Source of the DNA: Virgisporangium aliadipatigenens
GTDB lineage: Bacteria > Actinomycetota > Actinomycetes > Mycobacteriales > Micromonosporaceae
DNA length: 64,000 nucleotides
Direction of reading: 5' to 3'
NCBI RefSeq assembly: GCF_016863615.1
Contig: NZ_BOPF01000008.1
Coordinates: 248,001 to 312,000 of the forward strand
Positions 10,878-20,785 of this stretch are shown piece after piece. Position numbers and translations under genes: made by a program. The notes beneath the pieces were generated by a model. It was not told the origin of the DNA. It saw only the letters and a list, made by a program, of their open reading frames with translations, and made no database searches. Within the stretch, counting starts at the first letter, position 1, and every line of letters begins with the position of its first letter.

Positions 10878-12566
10878 ATGACGAACGCTCCGGCGGAGAT
10901 CAGTCCGCCGCCACCGCTGGCCGCCTCAGGCCTGCGCATCACCCCGCTCGGCGGGCTCGGCGCGATCGGTCGCAACATGACCGTGTTCGAGTTCGGCGGG
11001 CGGCTCCTGATCGTCGACTGCGGGGTGCTCTTCCCCGACGTCGAGCAGCCCGGCGTGGACCTGATCCTGCCGGACTTCGCACCGATCCTGGACCGGCTCG
11101 ACGCGATCGACGCCATCGTGCTCACGCACGGGCACGAGGATCACATCGGTGCCGTGCCGTACCTGTTGGCGCACAAGCCCGACATCCCGGTCGTCGGGTC
11201 GCAGTTCACGCTCGCGCTGGTGGAGGCGAAGCTCGCCGAGCGGCGCATCGAGCCGTACTCGCTGACCGTGCGCGAGGGGCAGACCGAGCGGCTCGGGCCG
11301 TTCACGTGCGAGTTCTTCGCGGTCAACCACTCGATCCCGGACGCGCTGGCCGTCGCGATCACCACCCCGGCCGGCACCGTGCTGCACACCGGCGACTTCA
11401 AGATGGACCAGCTTCCCCTCGACGGGCGGCTGACCGACCTGGCCGGGTTCGCCCGGCTGGGCGCGCAGGGCGTCGACCTGCTGCTCTCCGACTCGACAAA
11501 CGCCGAGATCCCGGGCTTCGTCACGCCGGAGAAGGAGATCGGGCCGGTCCTCGACGGGATCTTCGCGAAGGCGCGCGGGCGGATCATCGTCGCGTCGTTC
11601 GCCTCGCACGTGCACCGGGTGCAGCAGGTGCTCGACTCGGCCCACGAACACGACCGGAAGGTGGCGTTCATCGGCCGGTCGATGGTGCGCAACATGGGCA
11701 TCGCCCGCGACCTGGGACTGCTGCACATCCCGGGCGGTCTCGTGGTCGGCATGGACGAGGCGATGTCCCTGCCGCCGGAGCGCATCGTGATGATGTCGAC
11801 CGGTTCGCAGGGCGAGCCGATGAGCGCGCTGGGCCGCATGGCCAACGGCGACCACCGGCACGTGACGATCGCGCCGGGCGACACCGTGGTGCTGGCGTCG
11901 TCGCTGGTGCCGGGCAACGAGAGCGCCGTCTACCGGGTGATCAACCGGCTCTCCCGGGCCGGTGCCGTCGTGGTGCACAAGGACGTCGCCAAGGTGCACG
12001 TCTCCGGCCACTCGCCGGCCGGTGAGCTGCGCTACCTGCTCAACGTCGTCAAGCCGCGCAACTTCATGCCCGTTCACGGGGAGTGGCGGCACCTGCGGGC
12101 GCACGCCCAGCTCGGGATCGAGTCCGGGGTGCCGGCGGACCGCGTGGTGCTGTGCGAGGACGGCGACGTCGTCGACCTGGTGGGCGGCCGGGCGAGCCTG
12201 GTCGGGCACGTGCGTTCGCGCTATGTCTACGTCGACGGGCTCGCGGTCGGCGACGTGAGCGAGTCGCTGCTGACCGAGCGCCGCATCCTCGGCGACGGCG
12301 GCTTCATCTCGGCGACGGTCGTGATCGACTCAGTCAACGGCAAGGTCGTCGGTGGGCCCACGGTGTCGGCCAAGGGGTTCTCCGAGGACCCGTCGGCGTT
12401 CGACGCGGTGCTGCCGTTGATCACGGAGGCGCTGCTGCGCGCGGCGGGGGACGGGGTCACCGATCCGCACCAGCTGCAGCAGATCGTGCGCCGCACGGTC
12501 GGCCGCTGGGTCAACGAGAAGTACCGCCGCCGCCCCATGATCGTTCCCACGGTTGTCGAGGTCTGA
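10878..12566 (+). CDS. rnj: Ribonuclease J
   Basis: A 562-residue metallo-beta-lactamase/beta-CASP nuclease with 5'-3' exo- and endoribonuclease activity in rRNA and mRNA processing. The zinc motif HGHEDHIG appears in IVLTHGHEDHIGAVPYLL. Further metal ligands lie in HTGDFKMD and the beta-CASP motifs in MMSTGSQGEPMSAL and HVSGHSPAGELRYLL. The C-terminal domain (DPHQLQQIVRRTVGRWVNEKYRRRPMI) is the dimer/tetramer module. Start ATG 10878 sits 4 bases after dapA. With pnp and rny it makes three RNA decay enzymes in this one window. Confidence 0.96.
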   Translation: MTNAPAEISPPPPLAASGLRITPLGGLGAIGRNMTVFEFGGRLLIVDCGVLFPDVEQPGVDLILPDFAPILDRLDAIDAIVLTHGHEDHIGAVPYLLAHKPDIPVVGSQFTLALVEAKLAERRIEPYSLTVREGQTERLGPFTCEFFAVNHSIPDALAVAITTPAGTVLHTGDFKMDQLPLDGRLTDLAGFARLGAQGVDLLLSDSTNAEIPGFVTPEKEIGPVLDGIFAKARGRIIVASFASHVHRVQQVLDSAHEHDRKVAFIGRSMVRNMGIARDLGLLHIPGGLVVGMDEAMSLPPERIVMMSTGSQGEPMSALGRMANGDHRHVTIAPGDTVVLASSLVPGNESAVYRVINRLSRAGAVVVHKDVAKVHVSGHSPAGELRYLLNVVKPRNFMPVHGEWRHLRAHAQLGIESGVPADRVVLCEDGDVVDLVGGRASLVGHVRSRYVYVDGLAVGDVSESLLTERRILGDGGFISATVVIDSVNGKVVGGPTVSAKGFSEDPSAFDAVLPLITEALLRAAGDGVTDPHQLQQIVRRTVGRWVNEKYRRRPMIVPTVVEV

Positions 12567-12620
12567 AAGAGGGATCGACCTCGACATGCGGTTGTAACGG
12601 GGGTTCTTTAGCGTCCATCC

Positions 12621-14123
12621 ATGGCCGCGACTGACACCCCCGCCCCCGACATCCCGCCCGGGCCCCCGCCCGAGGCGCCGCATGCGCCGCGCAACGCGTT
12701 CGACCGCTATTTCGAGATCAGCGCGCGGCGTTCGACGCTCGCGCGGGAGATCCGGGGCGGGCTGGCGACGTTCTTCACGATGAGCTACATCGTCGTGCTC
12801 AACCCGCTGATCCTGGCCAACGCCAAGGACAGCACCGGCGCGACGCTGCCGATCACGCAGCTGGCGGCGGCGACGGCACTGGTCGCCGGTGTCGTCACGA
12901 TCCTGATGGGGGTCGTCGGGCGGTTCCCGCTGGCGCTGGCGGCCGGACTCGGCGTGAACGCGCTGGTGGCGCTCGAGATCGCGCCGAAGATGACCTGGGC
13001 CGACGCGATGGGCCTGGTGGTCATCGAGGGCCTGCTCATCACGATCTTCGTGTTGACCGGGCTGCGGGAGGCGCTGTTCCGGGCGGTGCCGGCGCAGCTG
13101 AAGATCGCCATCGGGGTGGGGATCGGGCTGTTCCTGACCGTCATCGGCTTCGTGGACGCGGGGGTCGTGCGCTCCAGCGGGAAGGCGTCGCCGCCGCTGC
13201 AGCTCGGCACCGCGAACATGCTGACCGGGTGGCCGGCCGTGGTGTTCGTGGCCGGGCTGCTCGTCACGCTCGTGCTGGTGGTCCGGAAGGTGCGCGGGGC
13301 GATCCTCATCGGGATCGCGTTCGGGACGGTGCTGGCGATCGTCGTGGAGGCGCTCGCCAAGGTGGGGCCGTCGTTCACGCCGCCGGACAAGGCGAACCCG
13401 AACGGCTGGAGCCTCAACGTCCCGAGCTGGCCGGACAAGGTGTTCGCGCTGCCGGATCTCGGGCTGCTCGGGAAGTTCAGCGTGCTGGGGGCGTGGGAGT
13501 CGGCCGGTGTGCTGGTGGCGGTCATGTTCGTCTTCACGCTGCTGGTGACGGACTTCTTCGACACCATGGGCACGATGGTCGCGGTCGGCTACGAGGCGGG
13601 TCCCGAGGGCGGGCTGATCCGGGAGGACGGCACGCCGCCGCGCACCCGGGAGATCCTGCTGGTGGACTCGATCGCGGCTGCGGCCGGCGGCGCGGCGAGC
13701 GTGTCGAGCAACACCTCCTACATCGAGTCGGCCTCCGGGGTCGCCGAGGGCGCGCGCACCGGCGTGGCGAACCTCGTCACGGGTGCGCTGTTCCTGCTGG
13801 CGATGTTCTTCTCCCCGCTGGTCACGGTGGTGCCGTTCGAGGCGGCGTCGGTGGCGCTGATCGTGGTCGGCTTCCTGATGATGACCTCGGTGCGGGGCAT
13901 CGACTGGACGGACTACGAGATCGGTATCCCGGCGTTCCTGGCGATCGTGCTGATGCCGTTCACGTACTCGATCTCGGCCGGGATCGGGGCGGCGTTCATC
14001 GCGTTCGTGCTGCTCAAGGCCGTTCGGGGCAAGGCGCGCGAGGTGGGCGTGCTGATGTGGGTCGCCGCGGCGCTGTTCGTCGTCTACTTCCTGCGTGCGC
14101 CGATCGAGAGCCTTATCTTCTAG
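12621..14123 (+). CDS. NCS2 family (AzgA-like) purine permease
   Basis: A 500-residue integral membrane transporter of the nucleobase:cation symporter-2 family, AzgA/COG2252 branch, normally importing adenine, guanine or hypoxanthine. Typical stretches are NAFDRYFEISARRSTLAREIRGGLATFFTMSYIVVLNPLIL, AAGLGVNALVAL, TDFFDTMGTMVAVGYEAG and the SSNTSYIESASGVAEGARTG loop. About 12 spans are evident. The start ATG 12621 follows a 54-base gap after rnj containing no clear terminator hairpin. The DUF2784 gene begins 3 bases after its stop, so the two probably share a transcript. Confidence 0.92.
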   Translation: MAATDTPAPDIPPGPPPEAPHAPRNAFDRYFEISARRSTLAREIRGGLATFFTMSYIVVLNPLILANAKDSTGATLPITQLAAATALVAGVVTILMGVVGRFPLALAAGLGVNALVALEIAPKMTWADAMGLVVIEGLLITIFVLTGLREALFRAVPAQLKIAIGVGIGLFLTVIGFVDAGVVRSSGKASPPLQLGTANMLTGWPAVVFVAGLLVTLVLVVRKVRGAILIGIAFGTVLAIVVEALAKVGPSFTPPDKANPNGWSLNVPSWPDKVFALPDLGLLGKFSVLGAWESAGVLVAVMFVFTLLVTDFFDTMGTMVAVGYEAGPEGGLIREDGTPPRTREILLVDSIAAAAGGAASVSSNTSYIESASGVAEGARTGVANLVTGALFLLAMFFSPLVTVVPFEAASVALIVVGFLMMTSVRGIDWTDYEIGIPAFLAIVLMPFTYSISAGIGAAFIAFVLLKAVRGKAREVGVLMWVAAALFVVYFLRAPIESLIF

Positions 14124-14126
14124 AAC

Positions 14127-14522
14127 GTGGGCTGGCACACCCTGGTCACCGTCCTGTTGGGACTCCACTTCGCCTACCTGGGCTACGTGGTGTTCGGCGG
14201 GTTCCTGGCGTGGCGCTGGCCGAAGCTGATCTGGCCGCATCTCCTCGCGGGTGCGTGGGGGGTGGCCGTGGTGGGCGTTCCGCTCACCTGTCCGCTGACC
14301 GAGGCCGAGTACTGGGCGCGGCGGCGGGCGGGCGGGCGGGGCGCCACGGCCGGCTTCATCGACCGGTACATCGAGGGCGTGCTCTATCCCGAGCGGTACA
14401 CGTTCGCGCTGCAGATCCTGGTCGGCGTGGTGGTGCTCGGCTCCTGGGCCGGCGCCTACCTGCTGCGCCGACGTCGGAACAGGACGGCCAACACGGCCAC
14501 CAAAACCGAGGTTTCGTCGTAG
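14127..14522 (+). CDS. DUF2784 small membrane protein
   Basis: A 131-residue protein with four predicted membrane segments. It carries the conserved DUF2784 features CPLTEAEYWARRRAG and IDRYIEGVLYPERYT between spans 2 and 3. Function is unknown. GTG start 14127 is 3 bases after the permease stop. The C-terminus ends in an Arg-rich cytoplasmic tail. The gene ends 21 bases before ftsK. Confidence 0.85.
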   Translation: MGWHTLVTVLLGLHFAYLGYVVFGGFLAWRWPKLIWPHLLAGAWGVAVVGVPLTCPLTEAEYWARRRAGGRGATAGFIDRYIEGVLYPERYTFALQILVGVVVLGSWAGAYLLRRRRNRTANTATKTEVSS

Positions 14523-14543
14523 CTCCCCGCTACCGTGTGAGTC

Positions 14544-17102
14544 ATGGCGGGCCGACCGGCGCAGACTCCCCGCCGTCGCACGTCGTCCACGACGCCGGCG
14601 CGACGGCCCGCTCAGCGTGCCCGCAAGGCGGCTCCGGCCAAGGCTCCCGCGCGCGCGGCGAAGAAAACCGCGGCCCGCCCCGCCGCCCGTCCCGTCGCGC
14701 GGCGGCCGGCGAGCGCGGTCACGTTCAACCCGCTGGCCCTGTTCGGCCGGCTGATCATCGCCACCTGGATGGGCCTCGCCAACACCCTGGGCTGGGTCGT
14801 GCGGGCCATCGGGCGCAAGGCCGCGCACGCGCGGGACCTGGACCCCGAGCATCGCCGCGACGGTGCCGGGCTCGCCGTCATCGGGCTGGCGGTGCTGCTG
14901 GCCGCCGGGGTGTGGTTCAACTCCGCCGGTCAGGTCGGCGAGTGGATCGCCGACAAGGTGCGCTTCCTGCTCGGTGGCATCTCGGCCGTGCTGCCGGTGC
15001 TGCTGGTCTTCGGCGCCGTGCGGATGATGCGCCGGCCGGTCGAGGAGGAGGACGCGCACCGCGGGCGGGGGATCGTCGGCTGGAGCGCCCTGTTCATCGG
15101 CGTCGCGGGGCTGCTGCACCTGGCCATGGGGCAGCCGACGCAGCCGCTCGGCCTGGACAAGGCGGGCGGGCTGCTGGGCGGGCTCGCCGGTGGGCTGCTC
15201 GCCGGTTGGGTCACCGGCTGGGTGGCCGGGCCGCTGCTGCTGCTGACCGCCCTCTTCGGTGTGCTCGTGGTGACGGCGACGCCGATCAACAAGGTGCCCG
15301 AGCGGTTCCGCGAGCTGATGGACCTGGCCCTGGGCCGGGGCGCGCGCGAGATCGACGGCGAGTACGACGACGAGGATCTCGACGGGGTCGACGGGTACGA
15401 CGAGGAGTTCGACGAGGCGCCCGTGCCGCCGAAGAAGCGGGCGCCGTCGCGTCGCCGGCAGGCCGCCCTCGCCGACGCCGACGCGGATCCGTCCATCGTG
15501 GACATCGAGCCGGTGTCGCCGGTGCCGGTGGACGTTCCGGTGCGCAAGCCGCCGAAGATCAAGACTCCGCCGCCACCGCCGCCGGACCACTCGCCGCTGC
15601 CGACCCGGGCCGAGCAGCTGGCGTTGACCGACGCCGACTACAAGCTCCCGCCACCCAACCTGCTCGCCGCCGGCGACGCGCCGAAGGCGCGCACCCGGGC
15701 CAACGACGAGGTGATCGCGGCGCTCGGCGGCGTTTTCGAGCAGTTCAACGTGGACGCCGCCGTCACCGGCTTCACCCGCGGCCCCACGGTCACGCGGTAC
15801 GAGGTCGAGGTCGGGCCCGGCGTGAAGGTCGAGCGGATCACCGCCCTGACCCGCAACATCGCCTACGCCGTGAAGTCGCCGGACGTGCGGATCATGTCGC
15901 CGATCCCGGGCAAGTCGGCGGTCGGCATCGAGATCCCCAACCTCGACCGGGAAAACGTCACGCTCGGCGACGTGCTGCGCTCCCGGGCCGCGACGTCGGA
16001 CCACCACCCGCTGGTCGTCGGGCTGGGCAAGGACATCGAGGGCGGCTACGTCACGGCCAACCTCGCGAAGATGCCGCACATCCTGATCGCCGGTGCGACC
16101 GGTGCCGGTAAGTCGTCGTGCCTCAACACACTGCTGGTGTCGCTGCTGACCCGCGCCACGCCGGACGAGGTGCGGCTGCTGCTGGTCGACCCGAAGCGGG
16201 TGGAGCTGACGGCGTACGAGGGGATCCCGCACCTCGTGACGCCCATCGTGACCAACCCGAAGAAGGCGGCCGACGCCCTGGAATGGGTCGTGCGCGAGAT
16301 GGACATGCGCTACGACGACCTGGCCGCGTCGGGCGTTCGGCACATCGACGACTACAACCGGAAGGTGCGCGCCGGCAAGGTCACTGCTCCGCCGGGCAGC
16401 GAACGGGTGATCCGGCCGTACCCGTACCTCATCGTGATCGTGGACGAGCTGGCCGACCTGATGATGGTGGCGCCGCGCGACGTCGAGGACTCGGTCGTGC
16501 GCATCACGCAGCTCGCCCGGGCCGCCGGCATCCACCTGGTGCTCGCCACGCAGCGCCCCTCGGTCGACGTGGTCACCGGTCTGATCAAGGCCAACGTGCC
16601 GTCGCGGCTGGCGTTCGCCACGTCGTCGCTCGCCGACTCGCGGGTCATCCTCGACCAGCCGGGTGCCGAGAAGCTCATCGGGCGGGGCGACGGGCTGTTC
16701 CTGCCGATGGGTGCCTCGAAGCCGATCCGCATCCAGGGCGCCTGGGTCAACGAGTCGGAGATCGCCGACGTCGTCAAGTTCTGCAAGGAGCAGCGGGAGC
16801 CGGAGTTCCGGCCCGACGTCACGGTCGCCCCGGAGTCGTCGAAGAAGAAGGTCGACGAGGACATCGGTGAGGACCTGGAGCTGCTGCTGCAGGCGATCGA
16901 GCTGGTGGTGACGAGCCAGTTCGGGTCGACGTCGATGCTGCAGCGCAAACTGCGGGTGGGCTTCGCGAAGGCGGGCCGGCTGATGGATCTCATGGAGACG
17001 CGCGGGGTGGTCGGGCCGTCCGAGGGTTCGAAGGCGCGCGATGTGCTGATCAAGCCGGACGAGCTGGAGGAAGTGCTCACCTCCTTGAAGGCGTCGGAGT
17101 AG
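14544..17102 (+). CDS. ftsK: DNA translocase FtsK/SpoIIIE
   Basis: An 852-residue septal DNA pump that clears chromosome DNA from the division plane. In order: a basic Ala/Arg/Pro-rich cytoplasmic N-terminus (about 60 residues), four membrane spans (about 65-250), an acidic/Pro-rich linker, the alpha/beta RecA-like motor with Walker A AGATGAGKSS (about 515-524) and Walker B LIVIVDELADLM (about 628-639), and the winged-helix gamma domain (from about 770, LQRKLRVGFAKAGRLMDLME) that reads KOPS-type signals. The linker is short, as in other actinobacteria. ATG 14544 follows a weak purine stretch. Confidence 0.96.
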   Translation: MAGRPAQTPRRRTSSTTPARRPAQRARKAAPAKAPARAAKKTAARPAARPVARRPASAVTFNPLALFGRLIIATWMGLANTLGWVVRAIGRKAAHARDLDPEHRRDGAGLAVIGLAVLLAAGVWFNSAGQVGEWIADKVRFLLGGISAVLPVLLVFGAVRMMRRPVEEEDAHRGRGIVGWSALFIGVAGLLHLAMGQPTQPLGLDKAGGLLGGLAGGLLAGWVTGWVAGPLLLLTALFGVLVVTATPINKVPERFRELMDLALGRGAREIDGEYDDEDLDGVDGYDEEFDEAPVPPKKRAPSRRRQAALADADADPSIVDIEPVSPVPVDVPVRKPPKIKTPPPPPPDHSPLPTRAEQLALTDADYKLPPPNLLAAGDAPKARTRANDEVIAALGGVFEQFNVDAAVTGFTRGPTVTRYEVEVGPGVKVERITALTRNIAYAVKSPDVRIMSPIPGKSAVGIEIPNLDRENVTLGDVLRSRAATSDHHPLVVGLGKDIEGGYVTANLAKMPHILIAGATGAGKSSCLNTLLVSLLTRATPDEVRLLLVDPKRVELTAYEGIPHLVTPIVTNPKKAADALEWVVREMDMRYDDLAASGVRHIDDYNRKVRAGKVTAPPGSERVIRPYPYLIVIVDELADLMMVAPRDVEDSVVRITQLARAAGIHLVLATQRPSVDVVTGLIKANVPSRLAFATSSLADSRVILDQPGAEKLIGRGDGLFLPMGASKPIRIQGAWVNESEIADVVKFCKEQREPEFRPDVTVAPESSKKKVDEDIGEDLELLLQAIELVVTSQFGSTSMLQRKLRVGFAKAGRLMDLMETRGVVGPSEGSKARDVLIKPDELEEVLTSLKASE

Positions 17103-17117
17103 CGGCACACTGGGGGC

Positions 17118-17774
17118 ATGACCGCTTCGCCCCTTGCCGTCCTGCACGATCCCGTCCGGCGGGGCGTCTACGAGTTCGTCGCCGCGCAGGGTGCGCCCGT
17201 GGGGCGGGACGCCGTCGCGGGCGGGATGTCCATCGGCCGGACGCTGGCGGCGTTCCACCTGGACAAGCTGGCGGCGGCAGGACTGCTGGAGGTCACGTAC
17301 GCGCGTCCGGCCGGTCGGACCGGGCCGGGAGCCGGCAGGCCGGCGAAGCTGTACCGGCGCGCGGTCGGCGAGCACCTGCTGAGCGTGCCGCCGCGCGAGT
17401 ACCGGGCGCTGGCGGAGATCCTCGCGGAGGCGGTGGAGGAGAGCGGGGCCGACGCGGCGGCCGCCGCGTCGGCCCGCCGGCAGGGGGCCGCGCGGACCGC
17501 GGCGATCAGGGGCGGCCTGGCCCCGGACGACGGCGCCGACCCGGTCGCATTGCTCACCGAGCTCGGTTACGAGCCATACCTCGACGGGGCAGACGTGCGG
17601 CTGCGCAACTGTCCTTTCGGGACGGTGGCCGCCGCGTTCCCGCCGCTGGTGTGCGGGCTCAACCTGGCGCTGATCGAGGGGGTGCTGGACGGGTCGGGGT
17701 GCGCGCCCCGGCTGGATCCGCGGCCCGAGGGATGCTGCGTGGCGATCAGGCTTTCTAAAAACAACGGCGATTAG
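17118..17774 (+). CDS. Helix-turn-helix regulator with C-terminal cysteine cluster (SufR-like)
   Basis: A 218-residue regulator. The N-terminal winged helix (HDPVRRGVYEFVAAQG...GMSIGRTLAAFHLDKLAAAGLLEVTY) belongs to the ArsR/HTH_20 type. The C-terminal domain carries cysteines with spacing C-x13-C-x15-C-x10-CC: NCPF..., LVCGLNLALIEG, GSGCAPRLDP and GCCVAIR. This resembles the SufR/IscR-like sensors that bind an Fe-S cluster or metal, so it may sense redox state; that is inference. It begins 15 bases after ftsK and ends 14 bases before the DUF3291 gene, which it may control. Confidence 0.75.
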   Translation: MTASPLAVLHDPVRRGVYEFVAAQGAPVGRDAVAGGMSIGRTLAAFHLDKLAAAGLLEVTYARPAGRTGPGAGRPAKLYRRAVGEHLLSVPPREYRALAEILAEAVEESGADAAAAASARRQGAARTAAIRGGLAPDDGADPVALLTELGYEPYLDGADVRLRNCPFGTVAAAFPPLVCGLNLALIEGVLDGSGCAPRLDPRPEGCCVAIRLSKNNGD

Positions 17775-17788
17775 TTAAAGTGCGGGGC

Positions 17789-18241
17789 ATGCATCTCGCG
17801 CAGCTCAACATCGCCACCCCCGTCGCCCCGCCCGGCAGCCCCGAGCTGGAGGGGTTCATGTCGCGGCTCGAAGAGATCAACGCCCTCGCCGACCGCTCGC
17901 CCGGCTTCGTCTGGCGGCTCGTCGGCGACGACGGGGACGACGCCACCGGCCTGCGTCCCTACGGGCCGGACGTCATGGTCAACCTCAGCGTGTGGGAGTC
18001 CCTCGAGTCGCTGCGGGAGTTCACCTACCGGACCGGGCACCTGGAACTCATGCGGTCGCGGCGACAGTGGTTCAAGGCCGCGGACGGGCCGTACCTGGCG
18101 ATGTGGTGGGTCCCCGCCGGTCACATCCCGTCGGTCGTGGAGGCCGGGGAACGCCTCGAGCACCTGCGCGTCCACGGGCCGACGCCGGAGGCGTTCACGT
18201 TCCGTGCGCCGTTCCCGCGACCGGGCACGCTGGCGGCGTGA
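17789..18241 (+). CDS. DUF3291 domain protein
   Basis: A 150-residue protein of the DUF3291 family: MHLAQLNIATPVAPPGSPELEGFMSRLEEINALADRSPGFVWRL, then VNLSVWESLESLREFTYRTGHLELMRSRRQWF and PYLAMWWVPAGHIP. This is a ferredoxin-like fold related to small monooxygenases and stress proteins; no catalytic role is known. ATG 17789 is preferred over GTG 17780, which would add only three residues. It lies immediately behind the Cys-rich regulator, and the short AT-rich spacer (CTTTCTAAAAACAACGGCG around 17750) may hold a promoter. Confidence 0.78.
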   Translation: MHLAQLNIATPVAPPGSPELEGFMSRLEEINALADRSPGFVWRLVGDDGDDATGLRPYGPDVMVNLSVWESLESLREFTYRTGHLELMRSRRQWFKAADGPYLAMWWVPAGHIPSVVEAGERLEHLRVHGPTPEAFTFRAPFPRPGTLAA

Positions 18242-18271
18242 CGTGGGCGGGCGAACCGGTACCCTCGTTGG

Positions 18272-19723
18272 GTGTCCGACCCCGCTGACTCCACGCGCCG
18301 TGTTGCGCTGATCACCCTCGGCTGCGCCCGTAACGAGGTCGACTCCGAGGAACTGGCCGCCCGACTCAGCGCCGGCGGCTGGTCGGTCGGCACCGAGGCC
18401 GACGGCGCGGACGTGGTGATGGTCAACACGTGCGGGTTCGTCGCCGACGCCAAGCAGGAGTCGATCGACACGCTGCTCGCCGCGGCCGACTCCGGGGCGA
18501 AGGTGGTCGCCGCCGGCTGCCTCGCCGAGCGCTACGGCAAGGAGCTGGCCGGCAGCCTGCCCGAGGCCGACGCGGTGCTCGGGTTCGACCACTACCCGGA
18601 CATCGCCGCGCGGCTCGATGCGATCGTGGCCGGCGAGCGGGTCGAGTCGCACGCGCCGCGCGACCGGCGGGAACTTCTTCCGATCACGCCCGTCCAGCGG
18701 CGTGAGGTGGCCGTCTCGCTGCCGGGGCACGGCTCCGCCGCATCGCAGGAGGGGCTTCCGGCCCACCTGAAGGTGATGCGGCAGCGGCTCGAGAAGGGGC
18801 CGGTCGCCTCGCTCAAGCTCGCCAGCGGCTGCGACCGGCGGTGCGCGTTCTGCGCGATCCCGTCGTTCCGCGGGGCGTTCGTGTCACGCACGCCGGACGA
18901 GATCCTCGCCGAGGCCGAGTGGCTGGCCACGACCGGCGTGCGGGAGCTGGTGCTGGTGAGCGAGAACAGCACCTCCTACGGGAAGGACCTCGGCGACACC
19001 CGCGCGCTGGACCGGCTGCTGCCGCAGCTGGCCGCCGTCGCCGGGATCGTGCGGGTGCGCGTGTCCTACCTCCAGCCGGCCGAGCTGCGGCCGAGCCTGC
19101 TGGAGACGATCGCCACGACGCCGGGCGTGGCGCCCTACTTCGACCTGTCGTTCCAGCACTCCAGCGAGCCGGTGCTGCGGCGGATGCGCCGGTTCGGCTC
19201 GACCGAACGCTTCCTCGAACTGCTCGGCAACGTGCGCGCGCTGGCCCCGGAGGCGGGTGCGCGCAGCAACGTCATCGTCGGCTTCCCCGGCGAGACCAAG
19301 GCCGACGTCGCCGAGCTCGAACGGTTCCTCACCGAGGCGCGGCTCGATGCGATCGGCGTCTTCGGCTACAGCGACGAGGACGGCACCGAGGCGGCCGGGT
19401 TCACCGGCAAGGTGTCGACCGCCACGGTGCGCCGCCGCACCGAACGGATGGCGGAGCTCGCCGACATGCTCTGCGCGCAGCGCGCCGAGGAGCGCGTCGG
19501 CAGCGAGGTGATCGTGCTCGTCGACGAGATCGGCGAGGACGGCGTCGAGGGCCGCGCCGCCCACCAGGCGCCGGAGATCGACGGCACCACGCTCCTCGAA
19601 GGGGACGACTGCGGCGTGCTGCGCCCCGGCGACCTGGTCCGCGCCAAGGTCACGGCCAGCGAGGGGGTCGACCTGGTCGCCGCCCCCGTCGAGGTCGTCT
19701 CACGAGCCCCGTCCTCCGCGTGA
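18272..19723 (+). CDS. rimO: Ribosomal protein S12 methylthiotransferase
   Basis: RimO methylthiolates an aspartate of ribosomal protein S12 using two Fe-S clusters. The 483-residue protein has the N-terminal MTTase domain ([36 protein letters not shown] supplying three cluster cysteines), the radical-SAM motif C187-x3-C191-x2-C194 in [16 protein letters not shown], and a C-terminal TRAM domain. The [10 protein letters not shown] start is RimO-like and distinguishes it from the MiaB at 61933. GTG 18272 is the start. Its TGA overlaps the GTG of pgsA (GTGA), indicating translational coupling. Confidence 0.95.
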   Translation: MSDPADSTRRVALITLGCARNEVDSEELAARLSAGGWSVGTEADGADVVMVNTCGFVADAKQESIDTLLAAADSGAKVVAAGCLAERYGKELAGSLPEADAVLGFDHYPDIAARLDAIVAGERVESHAPRDRRELLPITPVQRREVAVSLPGHGSAASQEGLPAHLKVMRQRLEKGPVASLKLASGCDRRCAFCAIPSFRGAFVSRTPDEILAEAEWLATTGVRELVLVSENSTSYGKDLGDTRALDRLLPQLAAVAGIVRVRVSYLQPAELRPSLLETIATTPGVAPYFDLSFQHSSEPVLRRMRRFGSTERFLELLGNVRALAPEAGARSNVIVGFPGETKADVAELERFLTEARLDAIGVFGYSDEDGTEAAGFTGKVSTATVRRRTERMAELADMLCAQRAEERVGSEVIVLVDEIGEDGVEGRAAHQAPEIDGTTLLEGDDCGVLRPGDLVRAKVTASEGVDLVAAPVEVVSRAPSSA

Positions 19724-20322
19724 CCGCCGCCCCGCCACCGGACTCCTCGGGCGCCGTCGTGGTCGAGCCTTCGCTGTGGAACGTCGCCAACGCGCTCACG
19801 TTCGCCCGGATCCTCATGGTGCCGATCTTCGCCACGCTGACCGTGAACTCCGCCCTGACCTCGCCGGGCCTGCGCATCGCCGCGGCGCTCACGTTCGGGG
19901 TCGCGTCGATCACGGACTACGTCGACGGGTGGATCGCGCGGCGGCACAACCTGGTCACGTCGTTCGGGAAGGTGGCCGACCCGATCGCCGACAAGGCGCT
20001 GATCGGGACGGCGCTGGTGCTGCTCTCCTACTACGACGTGGTGCCGTGGTGGGTGACGACGCTGATCCTGGTGCGCGAGATCGGGATCACCCTGATGCGC
20101 TTCTTCGTGCTGCGCCACGGCGTCATCCCGGCCAGCCCGGGCGGCAAGCTGAAGACGTTGCTGCAGAGCCTCGCGATCGGGTGGCTGCTGTGGCCCATGC
20201 CCGAACCGGTCGACGTGGTGGGGCTGTGGATGATGTACGCCGCGATGCTGATCACCGTCGGCACCGGTGTGGACTACGTGATCCGCGCGATCCGGCTGAG
20301 TCGTGGCAGCGCCGGCGCGTGA
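19720..20322 (+). CDS. pgsA: CDP-diacylglycerol--glycerol-3-phosphate 3-phosphatidyltransferase (PgsA-type)
   Basis: A 200-residue membrane enzyme of the CDP-alcohol phosphatidyltransferase family, making phosphatidylglycerol phosphate. The signature DG-x2-AR-x8-G-x3-D-x3-D is intact in [18 protein letters not shown] followed by KVADPIADK, with aspartates D69, D87 and D91. Six or so spans follow an N-terminal amphipathic stretch ([15 protein letters not shown]). GTG 19720 overlaps the rimO stop by four bases, and the gene overlaps cinA by 20 bases. The position just ahead of clgR-pspA corresponds to mycobacterial pgsA3. Confidence 0.9.
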   Translation: MTAAPPPDSSGAVVVEPSLWNVANALTFARILMVPIFATLTVNSALTSPGLRIAAALTFGVASITDYVDGWIARRHNLVTSFGKVADPIADKALIGTALVLLSYYDVVPWWVTTLILVREIGITLMRFFVLRHGVIPASPGGKLKTLLQSLAIGWLLWPMPEPVDVVGLWMMYAAMLITVGTGVDYVIRAIRLSRGSAGA

Positions 20323-20785
20323 GGTTCTCGCGGCGCTGCGCGCCCGTGGGGAGACGCTCGCCGTCGCGGAGTCGCTGACGGGTGGGCTGCTCGCGGCGAC
20401 GCTCGTCGACGTGCCCGGGGCCAGTGCCGTTTTCCGGGGTGGCCTCGTCGTGTATGCGACGGAGTTGAAGGCCGTGCTGGCGGGCGTTCCCCCGCAGCTT
20501 TTGCGGGAACGCGGAGCGGTGGATCCGGACGTGGCCCGGGCGCTCGCGGCCGGCGCGCGCGAACGCTGTGCGGCCGACTGGGGCCTCGCCACGACGGGCG
20601 TCGCCGGCCCCGACCCGCAGGACGGCCACCCGGTCGGGACGGTCTATGTCGCGGTCCGCGGTCCGGGGGTCGACGAGGTGCGGCGGCTCACACTCGCCGG
20701 GAGCCGCGCGGAGATCCGATCCGGCACGGTTTCGCAGGTCCTGGCGCTGATCGCGAACGCGGTGTCGATTCCCGGCTTCGCTTAG
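20303..20785 (+). CDS. CinA C-terminal family / nicotinamide-nucleotide amidohydrolase
   Basis: A 160-residue single-domain CinA C-terminal (PncC) protein, the amidase that converts NMN to nicotinic acid mononucleotide. Conserved blocks are [44 protein letters not shown] and [23 protein letters not shown]. The N-terminal pyrophosphatase domain of full-length CinA is absent, which is normal for many actinobacteria. GTG 20303 lies inside the end of pgsA. The enzyme probably recycles NMN released by DNA ligase. Confidence 0.9.
   Translation: MAAPAREVLAALRARGETLAVAESLTGGLLAATLVDVPGASAVFRGGLVVYATELKAVLAGVPPQLLRERGAVDPDVARALAAGARERCAADWGLATTGVAGPDPQDGHPVGTVYVAVRGPGVDEVRRLTLAGSRAEIRSGTVSQVLALIANAVSIPGFA

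Noticed and set aside
13229-16111. Plus-strand 960-codon frame through permease, DUF2784 and ftsK
   Set aside because: Arg/Gly/Ala-only composition and overlap with three well-supported genes.
12330-17375. Very long open frame (about 1680 codons) on the minus strand
   Set aside because: It lies antisense to rnj, the permease and ftsK; its product is rich in Arg, His, Gln, Asp and Pro as expected from the reverse frame of high-GC genes, with no domain.
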